Shown: in pieces, positions 42,377 to 49,429 of the stretch | Layout: each line of letters starts with the position of its first letter | Position numbering within the stretch: position 1 is the stretch's first letter | Assembly (NCBI RefSeq): GCF_006539925.1 | Contig: NZ_BJNY01000012.1 | Location: forward strand, 62,001 to 126,000 | From: Glutamicibacter uratoxydans | Lineage (GTDB): Bacteria; Actinomycetota; Actinomycetes; Actinomycetales; Micrococcaceae | Direction: 5' to 3' | Length of the DNA stretch: 64,000 bases | The notes under the pieces: model-generated | What the model saw: only the letters and a program-made list of their open reading frames with translations | What the model was told of the DNA's origin: nothing | The model's database searches: none | Program-made: the position numbers and the translations under genes

Positions 42377-43990
42377 ATGATGAGCATCACGGCCCTGAAC
42401 ACCAAAGACGCCGGCCATGTGCAGTCTGCACGCGAGGCCTTCACCTTTCAGAGCCTGAAATACCGGCTGCTGGGAGCCGCCACGCTAAGCGGCCCGCTGC
42501 TGTGGATCATTCCGCTGGCGGTCACCGTGTTGGCTGGCATCCTGCGCTTTGTGAACCTTTCCCATCCGCACCTGTTGATCTTTGACGAGACCTACTACGT
42601 CAAGGACGCCTACTCGCTGCTGCAAAGCGGCTATGAGCGCGAATGGGGCGACGAGGTCGACGAGCAGTTCGCCGCCGGCGACCCGCAGCTGAGCCAGGAT
42701 GCATCCTTCGTGGTGCATCCGCCGCTGGGCAAGTGGCTGATCGGCGTGGGCATGCTGCTCTTCGGAGATTTCAACGGCTTCGGCTGGCGCTTCTCCACCG
42801 CGTTGTTCGGCACGCTGGCGGTGCTGCTGGTCACCCTGTGCGCGCAGCTGCTGTTCAAGTCCCACTTCCTGGCTGGAGTGGCCGGCCTGCTGATGGCTGT
42901 GGACGGGCACTCGATCGTCATGTCCCGCACCGCGCTGCTGGACATCTTCTTGATGTTTTTCATCCTGGCGGCCTTCTATGCGCTGCTGCTTGACCGGCGC
43001 TACGGCAGGATGAAGCTCGCAAGGCTGCTCGCTGTTCCTGCAGGCAACCGGCCGGATGACTTCCTGCTGGTCTATGGCCCGATGCTCTGGTGGCGCCCAT
43101 GGCGTTTGGCGGCCGCCGTCATGATGGGCTGTGCCGTGGGCGTGAAGTGGTCTGCGCTCTCATTTGTTGCAGTCTTCTGCGTCATGGCCGTGCTGTGGGA
43201 CTTCTCCGCCCGGCGCACCGCAGGCATCCACAAATGGTGGTTCTCGGCCCTGACTCGTGACGGCATCTATGCGTTCTTCACCATGATTCCGCTGCTGCTG
43301 GCCACCTATCTGGCCACCTGGACCGGGTGGCTGGCAACCACCGGCGGACGCTACCGCAACTGGGCGCAGGAGAATCCGGGCGAGGGAGTCAGCTGGCTTC
43401 CTGCCCCGCTGCGCTCCCTGTGGCAGTACCACCAGGCCGGCTACACCTTCCATACGGGGCTGAGCAGCGAACACGGCTGGCAGTCCTCCCCGTGGACCTG
43501 GCCCTTTGCCGGCCGCCCGGTGCTCTTCTACTTTGAAGGCTATGACCAGGGCGTGAACGGGTGCGATATCAAGCGCTGCACCGAGGTCATCACCGACCTG
43601 CCCAATCCCGTGATGTGGTGGGCCTGCTGGCTGAGCCTGCTGCTGCTGATTCTCTGGTGGATTGGCGCACGTGACTGGCGCGCCGGCGCCATTCTGGCGG
43701 GCGCCGCGGCAGGCTTCCTACCGTGGCTGCAGTACCCGGAACGCACCATGTTCTTCTTCTACACGCTGCCCATGGTTCCGTTCTTGATGCTTGCCCTGGC
43801 GTATATGATAGGCAAGTTCATCCCCGCCGAACCTCGGCGCAGTCCGCTCTACCGGACGCGGGTTGCAGCAGTGGCAGTATTCCTAGCTGTCGTGCTGCTG
43901 GTTTCCGCGTTCTTCTGGCCCATTTGGAGCGGTGAAATGATTCCGGATGAATACTGGCGCGCCCACGTGTGGATCCCCAACTGGAGCTAG
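42377..43990 (+). CDS. pmt: Dolichyl/polyprenyl-phosphate-mannose protein mannosyltransferase
   Basis: 537 residues, GT39 family, multi-spanning. Seen: LRFVNLSHPHLLIFDETYYVKDAYS with the catalytic Asp-Glu pair, FVVHPPLGKWLIGVGMLLFG, DGHSIVMSRTALLDIFLMFF, and a C-terminal PMT_4TMC-like membrane part. It transfers mannose from polyprenyl-phosphomannose to Ser/Thr of secreted proteins during export, as in M. tuberculosis Rv1002c. Rv1002c is likewise divergent from an rsmI homologue (Rv1003). ATG 42377 or 42380 is possible. TAGCAT at 42366-42371 suggests a leader of 0-3 nt. Confidence 0.92.
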   Translation: MMSITALNTKDAGHVQSAREAFTFQSLKYRLLGAATLSGPLLWIIPLAVTVLAGILRFVNLSHPHLLIFDETYYVKDAYSLLQSGYEREWGDEVDEQFAAGDPQLSQDASFVVHPPLGKWLIGVGMLLFGDFNGFGWRFSTALFGTLAVLLVTLCAQLLFKSHFLAGVAGLLMAVDGHSIVMSRTALLDIFLMFFILAAFYALLLDRRYGRMKLARLLAVPAGNRPDDFLLVYGPMLWWRPWRLAAAVMMGCAVGVKWSALSFVAVFCVMAVLWDFSARRTAGIHKWWFSALTRDGIYAFFTMIPLLLATYLATWTGWLATTGGRYRNWAQENPGEGVSWLPAPLRSLWQYHQAGYTFHTGLSSEHGWQSSPWTWPFAGRPVLFYFEGYDQGVNGCDIKRCTEVITDLPNPVMWWACWLSLLLLILWWIGARDWRAGAILAGAAAGFLPWLQYPERTMFFFYTLPMVPFLMLALAYMIGKFIPAEPRRSPLYRTRVAAVAVFLAVVLLVSAFFWPIWSGEMIPDEYWRAHVWIPNWS

Positions 43991-44057
43991 ACGTCCGCGC
44001 CCTGCACGGTTCGCCTGGGCAAGGCCGAACACCGACGAGTTCAAAGGACTTTCTTCC

Positions 44058-45899
44058 ATGCAAGAAGTGCACGTTCAACCACTCACCGAGTTATCCCCCG
44101 AAGTGAATGTCACGAACCTGCTTCTAGACCGTGTTGCCGCCACCGGCGCCGAACCGCTGTTCATGGTGCAGCGCGGCGCCAATTGGGTAGACGTCACCGC
44201 CCAAGACTTCCTGCGCGACGTCAAGCGCTTGGCCATGCGGCTGGTCAAGGACGGCCTGAAGGCCGGCGACAAGGTCGCCATCATTTCCCGCACCCGCTAC
44301 GAGTGGGCGCTGGCAGAAGAAGCCATCTGGTTTGCCGGCGGAATTTCCGTGCCAATCTATGAGACGTCAAGCCCCTTCCAGATCGAATGGATCCTGCGCG
44401 ATTCAGGGGCCCGCATCGTCTTCGCGGAAAACCACGAGCTGCGCGCCCATGTGCGCCAGGCAGTGGCCCAACTGGGCGAAGAAGTCATTACCCACATGTT
44501 TGAAGGCTCATCCAGCGCCAACAGCCAGCTGATCCCTTCGGCCGGATTGCACAAGCTGCTGGTGGACGAGCAGCAGGTCGACGATCAACTGCTCGAAGCC
44601 CGCCGTTCGTCGATGAAGCTCGACGACGTGGCAACCATGGTCTACACCTCCGGCACCACCGGGCGCCCCAAGGGCTGCAACATGACCCACGCCAATTTTG
44701 CGCTGGTTGCCCACAACTTGGCTGCGCATATGCTGGACATCCTCGGCGACAAGCGCCGCACCCTGATGTTCCTGCCCCTGGCCCATGTGCTGGCCCGCGC
44801 AGTGCAGCAGACCTGCATCCACGGCGGCACAATTCTTGCCCATTCAAATTCCACCGCAACGCTCGTGGAGGACATGGCAGCCGTCAAGCCAGGCTTCCTG
44901 CTGGCAGTTCCACGCGTCTTTGAAAAGATCCGCACCACGGCGCTGTCCAAGGCCGAGGAGGGCGGCAAGGCTGAGCTTTTCTTAAAGGCAGAGCAGTGCG
45001 CCATCGAGGTATCCAAGATCCGTGATGCCCGTGCACGCGGCCAGAAGGCTCGCATGCCGCTGGGGCTGCGCCTGCGCTTTGCCCTGTTCAACAAGGTCCT
45101 CTATCCAAAGCTGCGCGCGGTCTTCGGCGGCGAATGCGGCTACGCGATTTCCGGAGCCAGCGCCCTGAACGAAGACTTGGCACATTTCTTCCGCGGCGCC
45201 GGCGTCCAGCTGGTCGAAGGCTACGGTCTGACCGAGACCACGGCCCCGGCCACTGTCAACCAGGCGGCGAACACCCGGGTGGGCACCGTTGGCAGGCCGA
45301 TCCCCGGCACCAGCGTCAAAATCGCCGATGATGGAGAAGTCCTGATCAAGGGCATCGGCGTCTTTGCCGGATACCACGAGAACCCCGCCGCCACCGCCCA
45401 GGCTTTTGATGAGGACGGCTATTTCAAGACCGGGGACACTGGTGTGCTTGATGATGCGGGATTCTTGAAGATCACCGGCCGCAAGAAGGAACTCATTGTC
45501 ACCGCCGGAGGAAAGAACGTCTCCCCCGGTCCGTTGGAGGAAATGATCCGCGCCGGCCGCATCGCCGCACAGTGCGTTCTGGTGGGCGACAACCGCCCGT
45601 TTATCGCGGCGCTGATTTCGCTCGACCCGGAAGAGCTGCTGCTCTGGGCGAAGGCCAAGGGCTTGGGGAATCTGAGCCTTGAGGAAGCCGCACAGAACCA
45701 GCAGGTTCTCCAGGAGATCCAGTCCTATGTGGACACCGCGAATCTCACGGTGTCCAAGGCCGAATCGGTGCGCAAGTTCGTAGTGCTTCCGGTGGAGTTC
45801 ACCGAGGATTCAGGGCACCTGACAAGCACCTTGAAGCTCAAGCGCCAAGAAGTCATCAAGGATTATGCGCAGGAGATCGATAACCTGTACCAGCGGTAG
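44058..45899 (+). CDS. Long-chain-fatty-acid-CoA ligase (FadD15-like AMP-forming)
   Basis: A 613-residue adenylate-forming enzyme that activates fatty acids to acyl-CoA. Seen: P-loop MVYTSGTTGRPKGCNMTHAN, VEGYGLTETTAPATVNQ, DEDGYFKTGDTG, GRKKELIVTAGGKNVSPGPL, and the C-terminal catalytic Lys in STLKLKRQEVIKDYA. The length and pattern fit the FadD15/FAA class. ATG 44058 has AAAGGA upstream; the open frame reaches back into pmt at 43947 without support. It is 67 nt after pmt and probably cotranscribed. A hairpin follows. Confidence 0.9.
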   Translation: MQEVHVQPLTELSPEVNVTNLLLDRVAATGAEPLFMVQRGANWVDVTAQDFLRDVKRLAMRLVKDGLKAGDKVAIISRTRYEWALAEEAIWFAGGISVPIYETSSPFQIEWILRDSGARIVFAENHELRAHVRQAVAQLGEEVITHMFEGSSSANSQLIPSAGLHKLLVDEQQVDDQLLEARRSSMKLDDVATMVYTSGTTGRPKGCNMTHANFALVAHNLAAHMLDILGDKRRTLMFLPLAHVLARAVQQTCIHGGTILAHSNSTATLVEDMAAVKPGFLLAVPRVFEKIRTTALSKAEEGGKAELFLKAEQCAIEVSKIRDARARGQKARMPLGLRLRFALFNKVLYPKLRAVFGGECGYAISGASALNEDLAHFFRGAGVQLVEGYGLTETTAPATVNQAANTRVGTVGRPIPGTSVKIADDGEVLIKGIGVFAGYHENPAATAQAFDEDGYFKTGDTGVLDDAGFLKITGRKKELIVTAGGKNVSPGPLEEMIRAGRIAAQCVLVGDNRPFIAALISLDPEELLLWAKAKGLGNLSLEEAAQNQQVLQEIQSYVDTANLTVSKAESVRKFVVLPVEFTEDSGHLTSTLKLKRQEVIKDYAQEIDNLYQR

Positions 45900-45924
45900 A
45901 TATATATTCCGCACAAAGAATAGA

Positions 45925-45957
45925 GACTGGCCATCCAGGTTATTTGGGTGGCCAGTC
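45925..45957 (+). terminator. Terminator after the acyl-CoA ligase
   Basis: GACTGGCCATCC (45925-45936) pairs with GGGTGGCCAGTC (45946-45957), with one G-T pair and a 9-nt loop, 25 nt past the stop. Confidence 0.7.
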
Positions 45958-46330
45958 CTGCAGTTAACAGTCTTGTCGAGCGTCAGAATCATCCTGTTCG
46001 AGGCTTTTTATGATGGCCCTTCCTTCAGCACGCGGCACTGGTGCACCGCTATTGCTCAACGCCAGTGCTCTCTACTTGCGAGAAAGTAGTGTTTTTATAG
46101 ATGCGCCATCGTGGATTCACAACTTTCTCGTTCGAAGGCTTGGGGTCATCTCATCAGTGGATCGTTGATGAACATGGGCTTCAAGTTCCTGCCTAGACTC
46201 CGGGGAGCTAAAGTACTTTGAGGCAGGCATTGGGCGGGCGCATAGGCACTGGAGTTGAAATGAAAATGGACGATGCCTACGAATCGGTGGGCCAATCGGA
46301 CCGTGATCGGTAGATACGGAGCAATTCTAG
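45958..46330. other. Gene-poor, A/T-richer intergenic stretch
   Basis: About 370 bp without a convincing gene. Short open frames exist but lack ribosome sites and actinobacterial codon use. Two inverted repeats are visible: CGAGAAAGT (46079-46087) with ACTTTCTCG (46122-46130), and CCTGCCT (46188-46194) with AGGCAGG (46221-46227). Neither has a T-run. The composition differs from the surrounding coding DNA and resembles the following small membrane gene, so the stretch may be an acquired or decayed segment. Confidence 0.5.
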
Positions 46331-46696
46331 GTGGACGATGAAATGATCAAACGACATCGCAAATCTCCGGATTACCCACCGGTGGCACGATCGATCCGAG
46401 TGTTTCGGAAGATTGGCGCATGGAGCATAGTTTTGGTTGCTGGTACGTCGCTGATCACTTTCATTATGGGAACGTTGTCGTACGAAAATCGCGTCCTACC
46501 AGGAGGGTTTGTTCTTGCCTCTGCAATGGTTGGCTTTTGCTCGTTCGCGTACATTGCGAAAACATCGTGGTTTGATGAGAATCTCGCGAAGTATAGGGAA
46601 CAGCCATTACCTTGGCGATGGTGGATTCTACCGACGATATTCTTGGTTTCCAGCTTTTTCGGGGCGAGCGTTTACATGCTGTACGTCGTCGGGTAA
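46331..46696 (+). CDS. Small three-helix membrane protein, unknown
   Basis: 121 residues. The basic N-terminus (MIKRHRKSPDYPP region) is followed by three hydrophobic segments: WSIVLVAGTSLITFIMGTL, GGFVLASAMVGFCSFAYIA, and WWILPTIFLVSSFFGASVYM. I recognise no family. Codon use is markedly A/T-richer than in neighbours, which suggests recent acquisition. GTG 46331 has GGAGC about 10 nt upstream; ATG 46343 would drop four residues. It lies alone between the acyl-CoA ligase terminator and the convergent Lit-like gene. Confidence 0.6.
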   Translation: MDDEMIKRHRKSPDYPPVARSIRVFRKIGAWSIVLVAGTSLITFIMGTLSYENRVLPGGFVLASAMVGFCSFAYIAKTSWFDENLAKYREQPLPWRWWILPTIFLVSSFFGASVYMLYVVG

Positions 46697-46830
46697 ACGA
46701 AACTTATCTCACTTGAAGTGGATGGGGAGCTTTTGAATTAGCGTCATTGAAGCGTTGTCCCTGTTCGAACGATTCAACCAACCGTTGTGCTTGCTGGTTT
46801 TCGGTGCGTGTTTCGCAAGTGCATGAAAAA

Positions 46831-46875
46831 CTCCCCAAAAGTACTTTTGACTTTTTCGGTCCAACTTTTGGGGAG
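46831..46875 (-). terminator. Rho-independent terminator of the Lit-like gene
   Basis: CTCCCCAAAAGT (46831-46842) pairs with ACTTTTGGGGAG (46864-46875). On the minus strand the stem is followed by TTTTTCATG. It lies about 65 nt after the stop of the gene ending at 46939. Confidence 0.75.
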
Positions 46876-46900
46876 CAGTTCAATACGACCAGGCTCTATT

Positions 46901-46948
46901 GCTAGGTACTGTTTCTAGTTGTTTGCTAGGTACTGTTTCTAGTTGTTG
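46901..46948. repeat. 24-bp tandem duplication over a gene 3' end
   Basis: The unit starting GCTAGGTACTGTTTCTAG occurs twice in direct tandem (46901-46924 and 46925-46948), differing only in the last base. The second copy contains the last codons and stop of the Lit-like gene. The first copy is a perfect duplicate just beyond the stop. It looks like a recent slippage or repair duplication. Confidence 0.9.
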
Positions 46949-48288
46949 ATCCCGAACACCCGGGCTTCTTGACGCAGCCGGGCGGCTTCGCGGCGGCGGC
47001 CAGTGGGCCAGCAGGTGATCAGCACAATGATGATGGTCAGGACGATCAGTCCTGCAATGGCCAGCGCTGAATCCATCCAGAACTGTTCCGGGTACAACCG
47101 GATCAAGGTGTCTTTGACGCTAAAGGTCCAGGTTCCCTCAGAGAAGAACAATGCGTGGAAGCCGCTGAAGAAGCGCTCCCACCCGGTCAGCGCCGCCACC
47201 GTCAGCAGCGCAATCAAACCAAGGCTGACCAGGGCGCCGGAGAACAGCGCCCTGCGCACGCCGCCGGCGTAGCGCTTGGCCAAGTACCAGATACCGATGA
47301 TGAAGATGACCGCCAACACCAGTCCAAGGACGTAGGCGAAGCCGATCAGGTTCTTTACGTCGACCATGTGCTGGACTTCGCCAGCGGTAAACAGCTGGGA
47401 ACCGTTGGGCAAGACCAGTCCCGAAAGGTACTCAGGACCTGCAAAGTTGTTCAGGTAGTCAACCCCATAGCTGCCATAGGTCAGGCGTTCCTGGGCGCTG
47501 AATCCAAACATGTCTGCAGGGAAGCCGGCACGGGCATAGGAGAAGGCAAGGAACCCAGGGGTGGCGACCAGGCGGATTGCTGCAATCAAGGTGAGCACCG
47601 GGAAAATGATCGCCACGAGAATCTGCATGGGGCGTGCCAGCGCAGGCTTGGAGTTCAGCGCGCGGTCGCGGGCAACACGGCGCTTCATCGCAGCCTCTGA
47701 AGGAGCTTCGCTGGAGCCGTGGTTTCCCAAGACCCGCGAACGAGCCTCCGCCACCGCCGCTGCGGTAGTCGAATTCACTTCATCTTTCGACTGTGCGGAA
47801 GCTGGCTGCGGCACCGAAGCTTTGGGCGCAGGCATCTTCTGCGCAGCTGCCGGCTCCGCTTTCGGCTGCACGGTGGTAGGCGCAGGCGCCGCGACGGCGG
47901 CAGGCTTCTGCACTTCGGTCTTGGCCTCGGGCTTCGGCTGCGGCTTAGGCTGTTCTTGGGCATCGACTTCATGCGGAAGCTTGATCGCGCGGATCACGTC
48001 TTCAATTGACTCCTCCGGCTCGCTGGCCCGTGGCAGCACAGTAGTCTTCTCCGGCTGAGCGGCCGCGGCTTGCTGCACTGGCTTCTGGGCAGGACCACGA
48101 TTGAAGGCAGCCTGGATGTCGGCTTTGCGTTCAGCGTCGGCCTTGGCCGCCGCTTCCGCCTGGGCCTGGATCTTATGTGCTTCAAGGCGTGCAGCCAGCT
48201 CTTCAGCCTTCTGGCTCAGCGAGGCCTTGGGCATCTGCGCAGCCGCGGCTTCCGAAGTCCCGTTGGGGTCCTTTGCAGCATCAGCCAT
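46939..48288 (-). CDS. Lit-like (TIGR01906/DUF1461) membrane protein with long N-terminal extension
   Basis: 449 residues. Residues 1-215 are hydrophilic and low-complexity (Ala, Pro, Lys, Gln, Glu). Four helices follow at about 221-243, 314-337, 346-369 and 408-427, with a large extracellular loop between the first two. The membrane part has the TIGR01906 pattern: FSYARAGFPADMFGFSAQER, GEVQHMVDVKNLIGF with His307, and GFHALFFSEGTWTFSVKDTL with His378, then LYPEQFW. In Firmicutes this family includes Lit, which moves an acyl chain within lipoproteins and depends on two conserved histidines. Activity here is inferred. AGGAGG precedes ATG 48288. Confidence 0.75.
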   Translation of the reverse strand: MADAAKDPNGTSEAAAAQMPKASLSQKAEELAARLEAHKIQAQAEAAAKADAERKADIQAAFNRGPAQKPVQQAAAAQPEKTTVLPRASEPEESIEDVIRAIKLPHEVDAQEQPKPQPKPEAKTEVQKPAAVAAPAPTTVQPKAEPAAAQKMPAPKASVPQPASAQSKDEVNSTTAAAVAEARSRVLGNHGSSEAPSEAAMKRRVARDRALNSKPALARPMQILVAIIFPVLTLIAAIRLVATPGFLAFSYARAGFPADMFGFSAQERLTYGSYGVDYLNNFAGPEYLSGLVLPNGSQLFTAGEVQHMVDVKNLIGFAYVLGLVLAVIFIIGIWYLAKRYAGGVRRALFSGALVSLGLIALLTVAALTGWERFFSGFHALFFSEGTWTFSVKDTLIRLYPEQFWMDSALAIAGLIVLTIIIVLITCWPTGRRREAARLRQEARVFGINN

Positions 48289-48445
48289 GAGGGGTCCTCC
48301 TGCTTATTGCACGATCATGTGATGAGTTTTTGGGGTTGCGAGACGAGCGCATAGCAAGGCTCCGCGATTTCAGCATAACCAGCAACCTGTCCCGCGGCAT
48401 GGATAGCCACACCACAATGCATGGGCTGATGAAGGGATCTAGAAA

Positions 48446-48844
48446 TTACCGCTGTTCATCAGGGGAATCATCGGGCAGGACCGAGAGCCGAACCCTGCCG
48501 TCCAGGCGCGGACCGCGCACCTGATGGACTGCCGGGGTCTCGTCACCCGGGCCGGCGGCATGCCTTGCGGTTCGGGTGCTCCGCCGTGGTTCGCGCACAG
48601 CGTCGACCAGGGCGTTCAGCTCATCTTCGGGTTCGAGCACATCTGGGATGGTTCCGCGGATCAGGCTCCAGCCGCTGGGAACTGTCAGCCGGTTTGCGTG
48701 GCGGGCGCACAGGTCGTAGCAGTGCGGTTCCGGGTAGGTCGCCAGCGGCCCCAGCACTGCGGTTGAATCCGCGTACACGTAGGTGAGGGTAGCGCGTGCC
48801 GTCTCACGACAGGCCGGGCGGGAGCAAAGACGAAGACCTTCCAC
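48446..48844 (-). CDS. DUF3499 family protein
   Basis: 132 residues. The N-terminal two-thirds match the actinobacterial DUF3499 family: LCSRPACRETARATLTYVYA, then CYDLCARHANRLTVPSGWS. The two paired cysteines (CxxxxC and CxxC) suggest a small zinc ribbon. The C-terminus is basic and probably disordered. Homologues lie beside whiB2, a zincin-like gene and manB in mycobacteria (Rv3258c). Function unknown. GTG 48844 is 6 nt after TAGACT on the minus strand, so the mRNA is probably leaderless. It is transcribed towards the Lit-like gene with a 157-nt gap. Confidence 0.85.
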   Translation of the reverse strand: MEGLRLCSRPACRETARATLTYVYADSTAVLGPLATYPEPHCYDLCARHANRLTVPSGWSLIRGTIPDVLEPEDELNALVDAVREPRRSTRTARHAAGPGDETPAVHQVRGPRLDGRVRLSVLPDDSPDEQR

Positions 48845-48910
48845 GCTCCAAGTCTACTTCCTCGCCCGGTGTTTCAGCGGTAATGCCCGCTCCAGCGGTA
48901 GTGTTGGAGC
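48845..48910. promoter_or_regulatory. Divergent pair of leaderless promoters
   Basis: Both flanking genes start with the same arrangement: TAGNNT, then exactly TGGAGC, then the start codon. On the minus strand it is TAGACT (48851-48856) + TGGAGC (48845-48850) + GTG 48844. On the plus strand it is TAGTGT (48899-48904) + TGGAGC (48905-48910) + ATG 48911. The GGAG is too close to the start codons to be a ribosome site. The mirrored copies suggest co-regulation. Confidence 0.55.
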
Positions 48911-49369
48911 ATGTTCGAGAAACTGCCTGATCAGCCCAGTGCAGGGCGGCGCGGCCGGCATGGCCGGGGACGGCGCGGGCCGCTGGTGCCGATGCACCTG
49001 CCGGGCTACCGCTCGCGGCCGGAGCGCTTCGACGACGCGGTCATGGCCAGCGCCCAGCGCCTGGCGCAGCGCTGGGAATCGCGCATGGTGCTCATCGACT
49101 TCCGCATCCTTCCGGTGCCCAGCGACAAGCTTCTGGACATGGCCCAGGCGGCCGGCGACAGGGTGCCGCTGTCTTCTTCACGTTCCGCAACCGCCAGCCG
49201 GCGGGCCAGGGTGAGCATCTACCGCCTGCCGCTGGAGCAGATTGCCTCATCCCCGGTGGAGCTGGTGGATCTGGTGCACCAGTGCATTGTGCATGAGGTC
49301 TCTGAGCTGTGGATGATTCCGGTGCATGAGATCGATCCAGAGTATTTCCCGGAGGACCCGGATTTCTAG
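48911..49369 (+). CDS. Zincin-like metallopeptidase-family protein (degenerate site)
   Basis: 152 residues. A basic N-terminus (AGRRGRHGRGRRGPLVPMHL) is followed by an about 110-residue domain of the small zincin-like (PF06262) family: FDDAVMASAQRLAQRW, IYRLPLEQIA, LVDLVHQCIVHEVSEL, and the C-terminal IDPEYFPEDPDF. Canonical members have HExxH; here it reads HEVSE, so the second metal His is missing and peptidase activity is doubtful. The M. tuberculosis counterpart by position is Rv3259, next to whiB2 and DUF3499. Probably leaderless. Confidence 0.8.
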   Translation: MFEKLPDQPSAGRRGRHGRGRRGPLVPMHLPGYRSRPERFDDAVMASAQRLAQRWESRMVLIDFRILPVPSDKLLDMAQAAGDRVPLSSSRSATASRRARVSIYRLPLEQIASSPVELVDLVHQCIVHEVSELWMIPVHEIDPEYFPEDPDF

Positions 49370-49378
49370 CCGTTAAAC

Positions 49379-49412
49379 GGTCGAGGGCAGCGCGGATGCG
49401 CTGCCCTCGACC
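49379..49412. terminator. Bidirectional terminator
   Basis: A 15-bp perfect stem GGTCGAGGGCAGCGC (49379-49393) pairs with 49398-49412 around GGAT, and is followed on the plus strand by TCTGTTTTC. It separates the zincin-like gene from the convergent DUF5719 gene. Confidence 0.9.
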
Positions 49413-49429
49413 TCTGTTTTCGGCAGTTC

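Noticed and set aside
43947-44057. Longer start for the acyl-CoA ligase overlapping pmt
   Set aside because: No ribosome site; family similarity begins near ATG 44058, which has AAAGGA upstream.
45865-46089. Small plus-strand open frame after the acyl-CoA ligase
   Set aside because: Overlaps the ligase end and its terminator, has no ribosome site and no sensible composition.
46901-46948. CRISPR-like repeat
   Set aside because: Only two directly abutting copies without spacers and no cas genes.
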